Source: CAWUEX02 sp963921305 (GTDB lineage Bacteria > Pseudomonadota > Alphaproteobacteria > Rhodospirillales > Rhodospirillaceae). Taken from it: DNA of 64,000 bases. Position numbers and translations under genes: made by a program. This document shows, piece by piece, positions 44,283 through 52,607 of the stretch. Position 1 is the stretch's first letter; each line of letters begins with the position of its first letter. Location: positions 1,488,001-1,552,000 of the forward strand of contig CAWUEX030000002.1 of NCBI GenBank assembly GCA_963921305.4. The letters are read 5' to 3'. The notes beneath the pieces are model-generated. The model did no database searches. It worked only from the letters and a program-made list of their open reading frames with translations, and was not told the DNA's origin.

Positions 44283-45809
44283 TCATTCGTTGACGTATTC
44301 GTCCCACACCGCGCGGTAGGTTTCTCGCAGTACGTTTTTTTGTACTTTGCCCATCGCATTGCGCGGCAGCTCTGCGGCAAGGGTTACCAGCTTCGGCACC
44401 TTATAGTTCGCTAGCGTCTGTTTCAGTGCTACGCGAATGTCATCGGCGTTCACTGCAGCATCGTCCGCGACCACAACTGCGAGTCCAGCCTCGCCGAAAT
44501 CTGGATGAGGCAGTCCGACCACCGCGCTCTCGCGCACACCGGTCATGGCGTCGATCACTTGCTCGATCTCCTTGGGGAACACGTTGAACCCGCCGGAGAT
44601 AAACATGTCTTTGGCCCGGCCGATCAGGGTTAGCTGCCCGCTGTCATCGACAGACCCGATGTCGCCGGTGCGGAAGTAGCCGTCAGCGGTAAACTCAGCC
44701 GCGGTTTTTTCCGGATTGTTCCAATAGCCGGAGAACAAGCCGCTGCTCTTGATCTGGACACCGCCAGTGTTGCCTGGCGCGACGGGTGCGTCAGTCTCAT
44801 CGGCAATGCGCAGCGTGACACCCTCTAACGGCCAGCCAACCGTTCCGGCCTGGCGTGGTGTGTCCGGATCCGCGCTGGTGATGATGCCGGACTCGGTCAT
44901 GCCATAGCGCTCGACAATTGCATGGCCAGTGCGCGCGGTAAACGCGGTGAAGGTTTCGTCAAGCAAAGGCGCTGAGCCGGAAATGAACAACCGGACCGAG
45001 GCGCACGCGTCCCGGGTCAGGGCCTCCTCGGCCAGCAGCCGTGTGTAGTAGGTTGGCACGCCCATAAACACGGTGGCGCGTCGCAGGTCGGCAATCACTG
45101 CGGTTGCGTCGAAGCGCGGGTGAAAGATCATCGAAGTGCCGTTCATCAGCACCGTGTTGGTGGCGACGAACAGGCCGTGAGTATGAAACACGGGCAGCGC
45201 GTGCAGCACCACATCGTCCAGCCCGAATTGCCACACTCGCCGCAAAGCCTCGGCGTTGCCGGCCAGGGCGCCGTGGCTCATGACTGCACCCTTGGGTTTC
45301 CCGGTCGTGCCCGAGGAATACAGGATTGCTGCGGGATCGGTGTGCGTCGCCGCGTGCGCGCCCTCCAAGGTCTCGGCGCTGGCGGTATGATCCGTCAATG
45401 AACCCTGTCCCGCCGCGTCTAGCGTCAGCACATGGGCCACGCCCGCTGCGGCGGCGCGCGCTTGTGTGTCCGCGTGCCGTGCCGGATCGCACACAACAAC
45501 CGTTGGTCTAGCGTCGGTGAGGAAATAATCGAGTTCGTCGCCCGTATACGCCGTGTTTAGGGGAAGGTAGACCGCGCCGGCGCGCAGACATCCCAGATAC
45601 AGCATCAGCGCCGTCGCGGACTTTTCCACCTGCGCCGCGACCCGGTCTCCCGGCGCCACGCCCAAACTTTGGATCAAAGCGGCGATCTTGCCGCTTTCGT
45701 GCACCATGTCCGCGTAGGACACGGTCGAGCCGTCAGTCAAATGCAAGAACGGCGCGTTGGTGTCCTTCGGAAAACGCTGCGCGAAAATGTCGAACAGATT
45801 GTCAGACAT
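44283..45809 (-). CDS. matB: Malonate--CoA ligase-like AMP-forming synthetase
   Basis: 508 residues from the ATG at 45809, 14 nt after the upstream reductase gene. The adenylate-forming motifs are LYSSGTTGKPKGAVMSH, ERYGMTESGII, GYFRTGDIGSVDDSGQ, RAKDMFISGGFNVFPKE and the catalytic Lys of PRNAMGKVQKNVLR. Length and sequence style (for example LPLNTAYTGDELDYFL, HALPVFHTHGLFVATN) match MatB, which makes malonyl-CoA from malonate. A close dicarboxylate or short-chain acid cannot be excluded. Confidence 0.83.
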   Translation of the reverse strand: MSDNLFDIFAQRFPKDTNAPFLHLTDGSTVSYADMVHESGKIAALIQSLGVAPGDRVAAQVEKSATALMLYLGCLRAGAVYLPLNTAYTGDELDYFLTDARPTVVVCDPARHADTQARAAAAGVAHVLTLDAAGQGSLTDHTASAETLEGAHAATHTDPAAILYSSGTTGKPKGAVMSHGALAGNAEALRRVWQFGLDDVVLHALPVFHTHGLFVATNTVLMNGTSMIFHPRFDATAVIADLRRATVFMGVPTYYTRLLAEEALTRDACASVRLFISGSAPLLDETFTAFTARTGHAIVERYGMTESGIITSADPDTPRQAGTVGWPLEGVTLRIADETDAPVAPGNTGGVQIKSSGLFSGYWNNPEKTAAEFTADGYFRTGDIGSVDDSGQLTLIGRAKDMFISGGFNVFPKEIEQVIDAMTGVRESAVVGLPHPDFGEAGLAVVVADDAAVNADDIRVALKQTLANYKVPKLVTLAAELPRNAMGKVQKNVLRETYRAVWDEYVNE

Positions 45810-45823
45810 AACCGTCGGCTGGT

Positions 45824-47032
45824 CTAAAGCTCTTTGATGAGAATATCCGGATCGGCCAGGCGCGCGGGGTCTGGCGCGAGCTTTGCAGCGATGGCCTTTT
45901 TGGCCTGGAGAAAATCCTTCGGCCGGTTCATGGCGTTGATCGCCACCAACACGCCGTCGCGCAGATAACACACGGAAAACGAGCGCGTCGCCGCGTCGCC
46001 GCGGATCACCACCGTATCGCCGGGGTCGTTAATACCGGCCATCTGCAGCTTCACGTCATACTGGTCGGACCAGAACCACGGCACTTCGGCGTAGGGGGTG
46101 CCCTTGCCGAGAATTGTGTTGGCTGCGGTTTTGCCCTGGCTGAGGGCGTTCTGTACGGATTCCAGCCGCAACCGGCGGCCCAGCAGTTCGTTGGGATGGT
46201 TGGTGCAGTCTCCCACCGCATAGACATCGGGATGAGACGTGCGCGTCAATTCATCGACGACAATGCCGTTGTCGATATGAAGTCCTGCCGCCTCCGCCAG
46301 GTCCGTATTGGGGATGATGCCGATGCCGACAATGGCAAGGTCGGCCTCTAAGGAGGATCCATCGGAGCATGTCACGCCTTCAAGTTTACCGCTGCCGGTG
46401 AATCCCGACACCGTCGTTCCGGTGCGGATGTCCACACCTTCCTCGGTGTGAAGACGTGTGTAGAAGTCAGAGACCTCTGGCGCGACCACCCGGTTGAGCA
46501 CGCGCTCTTCCATTTCCAAAACAGTGACCGCGCAGCCATGTTTGACCGCGACTGCGGCCACCTCCAAGCCGATGTAACCGCCGCCGACCACAGCGATACG
46601 CGGTTTCGCCGCTAGCTGATCGCGGAACCCGAGCACGTCATCGAAGGTGCGCAGGTAGTGCACACCCGGTAAGTCCGCGCCTGGCACGGGCAGTTCGCGC
46701 ACGCGCCCGCCTGTAGCCAGAACAATCGCGTCGGCCGCGAGTTCTTCCCCACCCTCCATGGCCACGCCTTCGCCGGGCGTGATCGCTGTCACCCGTTCGC
46801 CGAGGCGCAAGGAGATGTCTTTGTCCGGATAGAACTCGGCGGCGCGGAGGTACATGCGCTCCATGTCCATCTCGCCGGCGAGGAACTGTTTTGAAAGGGC
46901 CGGGCGCTCATAGGGGACGTAGGGCTCGTCGCCGATGATGGTCACCGGTCCGTCATAGCCGCCTTGCCGCAGGGAAATCGCGGTCTGGCCGCCGGCCTCG
47001 CCGCCGCCGACAATCACAACTCCATTTCCCAT
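45824..47032 (-). CDS. FAD-dependent ferredoxin (rubredoxin-type) reductase
   Basis: 402 residues. The ATG at 47032 has GGGA 6 nt upstream. Two dinucleotide folds are clear: VVIVGGGEAGGQTAISLR binding FAD, and IAVVGGGYIGLEVAAVAV binding NAD(P)H, with VYAVGDCTNH as the second FAD motif and VPWFWSDQYDVKLQMAG in the C-terminal reductase domain. This is the ThcD/CamA class that feeds electrons to a ferredoxin for a cytochrome P450 or Rieske oxygenase. No ferredoxin or oxygenase is visible nearby. The matB-like gene follows 14 nt downstream. Confidence 0.9.
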   Translation of the reverse strand: MGNGVVIVGGGEAGGQTAISLRQGGYDGPVTIIGDEPYVPYERPALSKQFLAGEMDMERMYLRAAEFYPDKDISLRLGERVTAITPGEGVAMEGGEELAADAIVLATGGRVRELPVPGADLPGVHYLRTFDDVLGFRDQLAAKPRIAVVGGGYIGLEVAAVAVKHGCAVTVLEMEERVLNRVVAPEVSDFYTRLHTEEGVDIRTGTTVSGFTGSGKLEGVTCSDGSSLEADLAIVGIGIIPNTDLAEAAGLHIDNGIVVDELTRTSHPDVYAVGDCTNHPNELLGRRLRLESVQNALSQGKTAANTILGKGTPYAEVPWFWSDQYDVKLQMAGINDPGDTVVIRGDAATRSFSVCYLRDGVLVAINAMNRPKDFLQAKKAIAAKLAPDPARLADPDILIKEL

Positions 47033-47095
47033 GATGAGTCCCAACCCGTTGTTGCGCCCAGAACGCTCTGGCGCGTTGTGCCAGAGAGCGGGGCC

Positions 47096-47689
47096 TCAGT
47101 CCTCGCTGATGCTGCCGCCCGCCACGAGGCGGTCGATCTCGTCCTGGGTCAGCGCCTTGTCGCCGCTGGGCTGGTCCGCAGCCTCCGGTGGCGGTCCCTT
47201 GCCGCGGCGGTCCTCGCCGCCTTCGACATCCACGGTGCGCCGCCGCCGGTCCGGCCCGAAATACCCGCCCACATCCACGAAGGGCCGGGGCCGCTCGATA
47301 ATTTCTCTGACCCGTAGATACAAAGCCTTCGCGGTCAGGGGCTTGGCGCAATACTCGGTGACACCGGCGTTGCGCGCTTCAATCACTTGTTCGCGCCGGG
47401 TTTCGCTGGTGGCCATGATGATCGGGGTAAACTTGATATGGGAGGCCTGGGCGCGGACGGACTTGATCAGGTCCAGCCCGTTAACCGGGCGCATCCGCCA
47501 TTCCGTGATAACCACGTCCGGTTCCAGGCTTTCAATCGCCGCCAGCGCATCGCCGCCGTCCTGCGCCTCTTCAATACGTTTGGCGCCAAAGGCTTCCAGA
47601 ATATTTTTCACCAGCCGGCGCATGTACGGCTTGTTGTCGACCACCAGAAAGGTGATCGGTTTCAGATACTCTGTGGTGGGTTGAACCAT
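47096..47689 (-). CDS. CheY-like receiver-domain protein with altered phosphorylation site
   Basis: 197 residues: one receiver domain, then a basic and disordered tail with the FGPDRRRR motif common in this group. The receiver keeps Thr/Ser (ATSE, 94-95) and Lys116 (YCAKPLTA), but the usual phosphoacceptor Asp in VVITDW is Glu63 (VVITEWRM), and the second acidic-pocket Asp is Asn19 (VVDNKPYM). Glu can mimic phospho-Asp, so the protein may be constitutively active-like or signal without phosphorylation. The histidine kinase gene lies just upstream on the same strand. Confidence 0.85.
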   Translation of the reverse strand: MVQPTTEYLKPITFLVVDNKPYMRRLVKNILEAFGAKRIEEAQDGGDALAAIESLEPDVVITEWRMRPVNGLDLIKSVRAQASHIKFTPIIMATSETRREQVIEARNAGVTEYCAKPLTAKALYLRVREIIERPRPFVDVGGYFGPDRRRRTVDVEGGEDRRGKGPPPEAADQPSGDKALTQDEIDRLVAGGSISED

Positions 47690-47732
47690 GCCTCATCCCG
47701 CAGACCGCCATTAGGCGCGTCATCCCCTAACA

Positions 47733-47768
47733 GGCCCACATTACCTTAAAGGCCCAAATTAGCTTAAA
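47733..47768. repeat. Two tandem 18-bp repeats in the leader of the receiver gene
   Basis: Units GGCCCACATTACCTTAAA (47733-47750) and GGCCCAAATTAGCTTAAA (47751-47768) are 16/18 identical and directly adjacent. They lie 44 bp upstream of the receiver start codon and inside the 135-bp gap after the kinase gene, a place where a tandem regulator-binding site would act. Confidence 0.55.
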
Positions 47769-47824
47769 GGTATGAGCAAATCCTTTAAAAATCAAAGCCC
47801 TAGATTTCGGCGCGGATGCGCTGC

Positions 47825-50026
47825 CTAGTCTTCCCCAGTTGCGGTCGGCGCGGCAAAGGTGACGCGAAACACCGACCCCTCTCCAAGTTTGGAGTCCACC
47901 GTGACGTCGCCGCCATGAAGTACCATCAGGTTTTGCACCACGGCCAGGCCTAGTCCGGTGCCAAAGCCGTCGGTTTCGCCCGTGGAGCCGACCCGTTCGA
48001 AGGGGTTGAAGATGCGGCCCACGTCCTCTTCCGCAATGCCGATTCCGGTATCGCGAACCTCGATCTCTACTTTCCCCGCATCTGTCTTCCTGGCCGACAC
48101 GGTGATTTTGCCGCCTTCATTGGTGAACTGCACCGCGTTGGCGATCAGATTAAACAGTATTTGTTTGAACGCCCGTTTGTCTGCCCAGACCGCGAGGTCG
48201 GGCGCGATGTGCGTGGCCGACAGCGACTGACTTTTCGCGATCGCCCGCGGCTGCATGAGATTTAGGGTACCCTCGACGATGCCGGCGACCGAGATGTGTT
48301 CCAGGTTGAGTTTGGTCTGACCTTCCTCGATCTTTGCGAGGTCCAGAATATCATTGATGAGGTCGAGGAGGTGTTCGCCACTGGCGTGGATGTCGCGGGC
48401 ATAGTCCTGATAAGCCGCACCACCTTGTCTGTTCAGTACATTGTCGCGAATGACCTCCGAAAATCCAAGAATGGCATTCAAGGGGGTGCGCAGTTCGTGA
48501 CTCATCGTCGATAGGAACGTCGACTTTGCCCGGCTGGCAGCCTCGGCATCGCGCAAGGCCGCATCGAGTTTTTTCTGTGACTGACGCAGCTCGGAAATTG
48601 TTGCAGTCAATTCCCGTTCATTCTTGCGCCGCCGCTCCTCCTCCACCTTGCGCTGGGTGATGTCAGTTACCGATCCGGTTGTGCGCAACGGTTTGCCGGC
48701 GTCGTCGCGGGTCGTCGTTGCCGTGGCATAAATCCAGATTTCCTCGCCGTCGGGACGCCACAGCCGGAACTCCTCTGAAAACGGCTCATCCTCCCGAATA
48801 TGCTTGGCCACAGCCGCGTAGACGCGGCGCCGGTCATCCGGATGGGCCATCTGGTACATCATGTCGTTATTCTTGATATCGGTCTCCGGCGATACGCCGG
48901 TGATCTCAAACATCTTTTCCGACCACAGGAGGCTTCGGTCAGAGTGATTTCGCTCCCAGAAGCCGACACCAGAGACTGTCACCACACGGTCATAGCGGCC
49001 CCGGCTGTCCTGCAGGTCATAAGTCATGCTGGCGGCCATCATCCTTGCCCGGTCCCGGGTCGCGCTTTCATACCAGACAAGACCACCCATCAGCAGCGTG
49101 ATGGCCAAGCCGAGAGGAATAATAACGCCCACCGGAACGGTCAGCGGCGCGACGTAAAAACCACGCTCCGCCAGCAGGCAGATGGTCAATGTCTGACCGG
49201 CTATGGTAAGAGTCCGCGTTTCCTCATAGAAAAAATCACCGTCCTCGGGGGCACCGGCATTGCAGTAGCGCCCGACGAAGGCGTCTTCAACGGGATCCGC
49301 TCCGTCGAAAAGATCAACGCATATTTGAAAAGTGCTGCCACTGACCGCCGCTGCCAACAGCTGTGGGCCGGAGAAACTCGCGAAAACCGACTGACGCATG
49401 TCCCCGGACTCATCTGGCGGAGGCACCGGAACGACAAGCGCGTATCCCGGCAGGCCGTCTTCAACGAATCGATTTGGAACCGCAGCGGTCAAGCCGGCAA
49501 CGTTCTCTTCAATTGCTCGGGTCAGAGCACTCGCAAATGGCGGGTCTGCCATTAGGTCACGGCCACTCACTTCCAACGTGTTGCCGTTTGCCAATGTCAC
49601 AATCCGGGTGCTTGCCTGCCAAGCGCCATTTCCTGGGTCACGGCCAATCGAAATCAATCCGACGTCGTTGATTTCCGGCAAGCGGTCTTGCCGCTGAATG
49701 CCCTCCAGATACGACGTCCACTGTTCTTTGGTGATGTTTTCGGTGCCGCGCACATAGGCCGCCAGTCCGAGAAGGACCTGCTCGTACATCTGCTCGGTGC
49801 GCTCGAGACTGATCGTGATGCCGTCCAGGATGCGCAGGAACAGACCGCTCTCGCGCATGGCCACTTCACGCTGCGCCAGCCAGGCGGAGACGCCGGCGCT
49901 GATCAGGCACATCACCACAATCGCAAGAGTCGGCAAAACGCGCCGCTTTCTCCTGCTGGTGTCCACGGAATCGTCTTTGGTTTTGGTCTCCGCTGTCACG
50001 GCCGCAACATTCTCCCTCCTCCACAT
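47825..50026 (-). CDS. Sensor histidine kinase with CHASE and PAS domains
   Basis: 733 residues. Two transmembrane helices (about 30-50 and 296-318) enclose a periplasmic CHASE-type sensor domain. A PAS domain follows (about 345-460; HPDDRRRVYAAV and ITQRK end), then a coiled coil, the HisKA phosphorylation site at His510 (FLSTMSHELRTPL), and a HATPase domain with the N-box FNLIANAVQF, DTGIGIAEEDV and GTGLGLAVV. It has no receiver domain of its own. The cognate output is probably the atypical receiver protein downstream. The start may be the ATG at 50026 or an internal GTG nine codons later. Confidence 0.92.
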   Translation of the reverse strand: MWRRENVAAVTAETKTKDDSVDTSRRKRRVLPTLAIVVMCLISAGVSAWLAQREVAMRESGLFLRILDGITISLERTEQMYEQVLLGLAAYVRGTENITKEQWTSYLEGIQRQDRLPEINDVGLISIGRDPGNGAWQASTRIVTLANGNTLEVSGRDLMADPPFASALTRAIEENVAGLTAAVPNRFVEDGLPGYALVVPVPPPDESGDMRQSVFASFSGPQLLAAAVSGSTFQICVDLFDGADPVEDAFVGRYCNAGAPEDGDFFYEETRTLTIAGQTLTICLLAERGFYVAPLTVPVGVIIPLGLAITLLMGGLVWYESATRDRARMMAASMTYDLQDSRGRYDRVVTVSGVGFWERNHSDRSLLWSEKMFEITGVSPETDIKNNDMMYQMAHPDDRRRVYAAVAKHIREDEPFSEEFRLWRPDGEEIWIYATATTTRDDAGKPLRTTGSVTDITQRKVEEERRRKNERELTATISELRQSQKKLDAALRDAEAASRAKSTFLSTMSHELRTPLNAILGFSEVIRDNVLNRQGGAAYQDYARDIHASGEHLLDLINDILDLAKIEEGQTKLNLEHISVAGIVEGTLNLMQPRAIAKSQSLSATHIAPDLAVWADKRAFKQILFNLIANAVQFTNEGGKITVSARKTDAGKVEIEVRDTGIGIAEEDVGRIFNPFERVGSTGETDGFGTGLGLAVVQNLMVLHGGDVTVDSKLGEGSVFRVTFAAPTATGED

Positions 50027-50100
50027 TATGCCACGAAGCCGGGAGCGGGCTAGGCACCATGCCGATGAAAACGTAGGATGACACGTTTCCCGCCGCGAAG

Positions 50101-50787
50101 GTGAATGACCAACTCATGGCGTCCCGGCCAATGAAATTCGCTGAGCCCGCCGAAGCCGCCGTTGACGTTTCATCGCGGCTGGACGCGCACGCGCCGCGCA
50201 CCTGGCAGCGTATGCTGTCGGGCCGCCGTCTCAACTTGATCGATCCGTCGCCGCTCGATATCGAAATCGAAGATATCGCCCTGGGGCTCGCCCGCAACAC
50301 GCGGTGGAACGGCCAGACCAAAGGCGCGCACGGCTGGAGCGTCGCCCAGCATTCGGATTTTGTTGTCGATATCGTCCGCCGTTTGGACCGGCGCGCCCCG
50401 CCGGATGTGCTCATGGCGGCGAAGCTGCACGACGCGTCCGAATATGTGACCCACGATTTGATCACGCCCCTGAAGGCTGTGGTCGGTGATGTGTTCAGGG
50501 AAGTCGAGGTCCGGCTGCTGCGCGCCATCCGGCTGCGCTTCGGCTTGGCGGCAGATCTTCCCGACGACACCCGCGCCCTGATCAAGCGCGCCGATCAGGT
50601 CGCCGCCGCTACCGAGGCCGTTCAGCTTGCCGGTTTTTCCCATGCCGAACTGCGCACCGTGCTGGAGTTTCGCGAAAAACCGTTGGAGGACGTGACTTTG
50701 ACGCCGCTGCCGGTGGCCGAGGCCGAACGCAAATTTCTCGACGGTTTTCGCCAACTGGCCGCTGCCATGGACCTGCAAAAGCGCTAA
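50101..50787 (+). CDS. HD-domain hydrolase (YfbR-like)
   Basis: About 228 residues (GTG at 50101; ATG at 50116 is an alternative). The HD metal site is visible as GWSVAQHSDF (His) then AAKLHDASEYVTHDL (His-Asp, then His-Asp), and DQVAAATEAV contains the final Asp. This arrangement is typical of YfbR-type 5'-nucleotidases and related alphaproteobacterial hydrolases with the opening LDAHAPRTWQRMLSGR. Its likely role is nucleotide salvage or housekeeping. It is divergent from the kinase gene. Confidence 0.83.
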   Translation: MNDQLMASRPMKFAEPAEAAVDVSSRLDAHAPRTWQRMLSGRRLNLIDPSPLDIEIEDIALGLARNTRWNGQTKGAHGWSVAQHSDFVVDIVRRLDRRAPPDVLMAAKLHDASEYVTHDLITPLKAVVGDVFREVEVRLLRAIRLRFGLAADLPDDTRALIKRADQVAAATEAVQLAGFSHAELRTVLEFREKPLEDVTLTPLPVAEAERKFLDGFRQLAAAMDLQKR

Positions 50788-50822
50788 ACTGCGTCCAGAC
50801 CACATAGTCCAGGAGGTTGGTC

Positions 50823-51281
50823 ATGACACTCAGCCGCACCGCCGTTTATCTCATCGTTTTTGCCGCCATCAATGGTCTCATCGCTGTCATCACGGGCTCG
50901 CTTGCCGCCCATGGCATCGAGACCATGGCCCCCGCCGCCGAGAAAGCTGTCAGCTGGTTTTACGATGGCAGTGATTTTCAGATGAAGATGGCCTTTGGCA
51001 TCATCTTTGTCGCGCTGCTGCACGATCGTGTCGCCGAGGGCCTGCCGCGCAAGTTGATGCTGACCACCGGCATTTTGTTCGGCTGCGGCACGCTGTTCTT
51101 CTCCGGCGCGCTGTATTCGCTGTCGTTCAACGGTCCCGGCATCATGGCCCCCTTCGGCGGTTTGTCAGCCATGCTCGGCTTTGTGACCCTGGCCATCGGC
51201 GCCATCGCCTCCGGTGCGCGTGCGCTGCGCCGTGATGTGAACCATGGTCATCCGGGGGCCCACCCTGAGGCCGCGGAATGA
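50823..51281 (+). CDS. DUF423-family small membrane protein
   Basis: 152 residues, four predicted transmembrane helices. AGGAGG at 50811-50816 lies 6 nt before the ATG at 50823, which decides the start over the TTG at 50817. The AAHGIETMAP loop and the FFSGALYSLSF helix match DUF423 (YgdD-like). Function is unknown. The stop overlaps the next gene by 4 bp. Confidence 0.82.
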   Translation: MTLSRTAVYLIVFAAINGLIAVITGSLAAHGIETMAPAAEKAVSWFYDGSDFQMKMAFGIIFVALLHDRVAEGLPRKLMLTTGILFGCGTLFFSGALYSLSFNGPGIMAPFGGLSAMLGFVTLAIGAIASGARALRRDVNHGHPGAHPEAAE

Positions 51282-51691
51282 TCGCTGCCATTTTCGCCGA
51301 GGTCTCATGGCTGGGCGTTGTGCTTGGCATGGTGGCCGCCATGGCATGGGGGGCGCTGTATTACTCCCCGGTGCTGTTCGCCAAAGCCTGGATGGCCGAG
51401 ATGGGCAAGACGCCCGAGGAGATCGGCAACCCAACCAACGCCCTGATCAATGCCGCGCTGATGAACCTGATCGCTGCCCTCGGCATCAACATCGTCTTGG
51501 CCATGCACGGTGTCACCACTCTGGGCGGCGCGGTCTCAACCGCGATCTTTTTGTGGGTCGTATTCGGCCTGACCACCGAACTGCTGCACGACCGCTACAA
51601 CGGCATGTCGGTCAAGCTGTCGATGATCAATGCCGGCAACACGCTGGGCGCCTATACGCTTATGGGGCTGGTGATTCAGCTTCTGCGTTAG
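51278..51691 (+). CDS. DUF1761-family membrane protein
   Basis: 137 residues, four membrane helices. MAWGALYYSPVLFAKAWMAEMGKTPEEI near the N terminus and a C-terminal NAGNTLGAYTLMGLVI helix are typical of DUF1761. Function unknown. It is translationally coupled to the DUF423 gene (ATGA overlap). Its last 32 bp overlap, in antisense, the end of the small membrane protein gene at 51660. Confidence 0.84.
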   Translation: MIAAIFAEVSWLGVVLGMVAAMAWGALYYSPVLFAKAWMAEMGKTPEEIGNPTNALINAALMNLIAALGINIVLAMHGVTTLGGAVSTAIFLWVVFGLTTELLHDRYNGMSVKLSMINAGNTLGAYTLMGLVIQLLR

Positions 51692-51812
51692 CGGCCGGAC
51701 TTTCGGAGCCCGCATCGTCGGGTGCGGGCCCCAGCCCCACCGACAGCACGAACAGCAAAAACGCCAGCACCATCAGCAGCGGCAACACAATGCGGATGAG
51801 TCCTTGGGGCAT
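51660..51812 (-). CDS. Small single-pass membrane protein, 50 residues
   Basis: An in-frame ATG at 51812 starts 8 nt after the crotonase stop and reads MPQGLIRIVLPLLMVLAFLL, continuing with a second hydrophobic run and an acidic Pro/Ala/Glu tail ending in PAP, then TAA at 51660. The composition (basic N terminus, one uninterrupted ~20-residue hydrophobic helix, flexible tail) is typical of a real small membrane protein. No strong ribosome-binding site is seen; coupling to the upstream gene would explain this. Not confirmed. Confidence 0.55.
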   Translation of the reverse strand: MPQGLIRIVLPLLMVLAFLLFVLSVGLGPAPDDAGSESPAANAEAESPAP

Positions 51813-51820
51813 GGTGATCT

Positions 51821-52603
51821 TTAGCTTCTCCACTCCGGGCTGCGTTTTTCGATGAAGGCGGCAATGCCCTCACTGCAATCGCCTTCCAGCATGTTCTGTG
51901 CCATCACGGCAGAGGCATAGACATAACTCTCCGCCATGGGCTGTTCGATCTGCGCGTAGAATGCTTTCTTGCCGAGTTCGAGAATACGCGCCGATTTTGA
52001 CGCAATAATGGCGGCTAGGTTGGCAACGGTGCCGTCCAACTCGGCGTCGGGCACGGCGCTGTTGATCAGGCCGGCCGCTTCCGCGCGCGCCGCTGAAATC
52101 GGCTCGCCGGTGAACAGCATTTCCATCGCCGTCTTGCGCGGCACGGCGCGGCCTACCGCGACCGAAGGCGTGGTGCAGAACAAGCCGATGTTCACCCCCG
52201 GTGTGGCGAACTTGGCCTTGCTTCCGGCGACGGCCAGGTCCGCCGCCGCCACCAGTTGACAGCCTGCCGCCGTGGCCAGACCGTGCACCTTGGCGATCAC
52301 CGGCTGGGGCAGGCGCACCAGCTGCATCATCATCTCGGAGCACTCGAGGAACAGGTTCTCGGTTGCGGCGGCGTCCAGGCCTTTGAGTTCTTTCAGGTCA
52401 TGCCCGGCGCAGAACACCGGGCCGGCGCCGGCGATCACCACCACCCGCACGTCCGGATCATTGGAAATTTTATCCAGTTCGCCGGAGAGCGCTGTGATCA
52501 TCGCCGCCGACAAGGCGTTGCGCGCCTCGGGGCGGTTGAGCGTCAGCGTCGCAACACCATGCTCATTCTTTCGTAATACCAACGCGTCTGCCGGCGGCGC
52601 CAC
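51821..52603 (-). CDS. Crotonase-fold protein, ECHDC3-like
   Basis: 260 residues with the crotonase pattern VATLTLNRPEARNALS, VFCAGHDLKEL (oxyanion loop) and a second loop HGLATAAGCQLVAAADLAVAG. The two catalytic Glu positions of true enoyl-CoA hydratases are not acidic here (GLATAAGCQ and FATPGVNIGLFC), which matches the ECHDC3 subgroup. So hydration is doubtful; CoA-ester binding is likely. It lies 4 nt after the VOC protein gene and is co-transcribed. Confidence 0.88.
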   Translation of the reverse strand: MAPPADALVLRKNEHGVATLTLNRPEARNALSAAMITALSGELDKISNDPDVRVVVIAGAGPVFCAGHDLKELKGLDAAATENLFLECSEMMMQLVRLPQPVIAKVHGLATAAGCQLVAAADLAVAGSKAKFATPGVNIGLFCTTPSVAVGRAVPRKTAMEMLFTGEPISAARAEAAGLINSAVPDAELDGTVANLAAIIASKSARILELGKKAFYAQIEQPMAESYVYASAVMAQNMLEGDCSEGIAAFIEKRSPEWRS

Positions 52604-52607
52604 AGCC

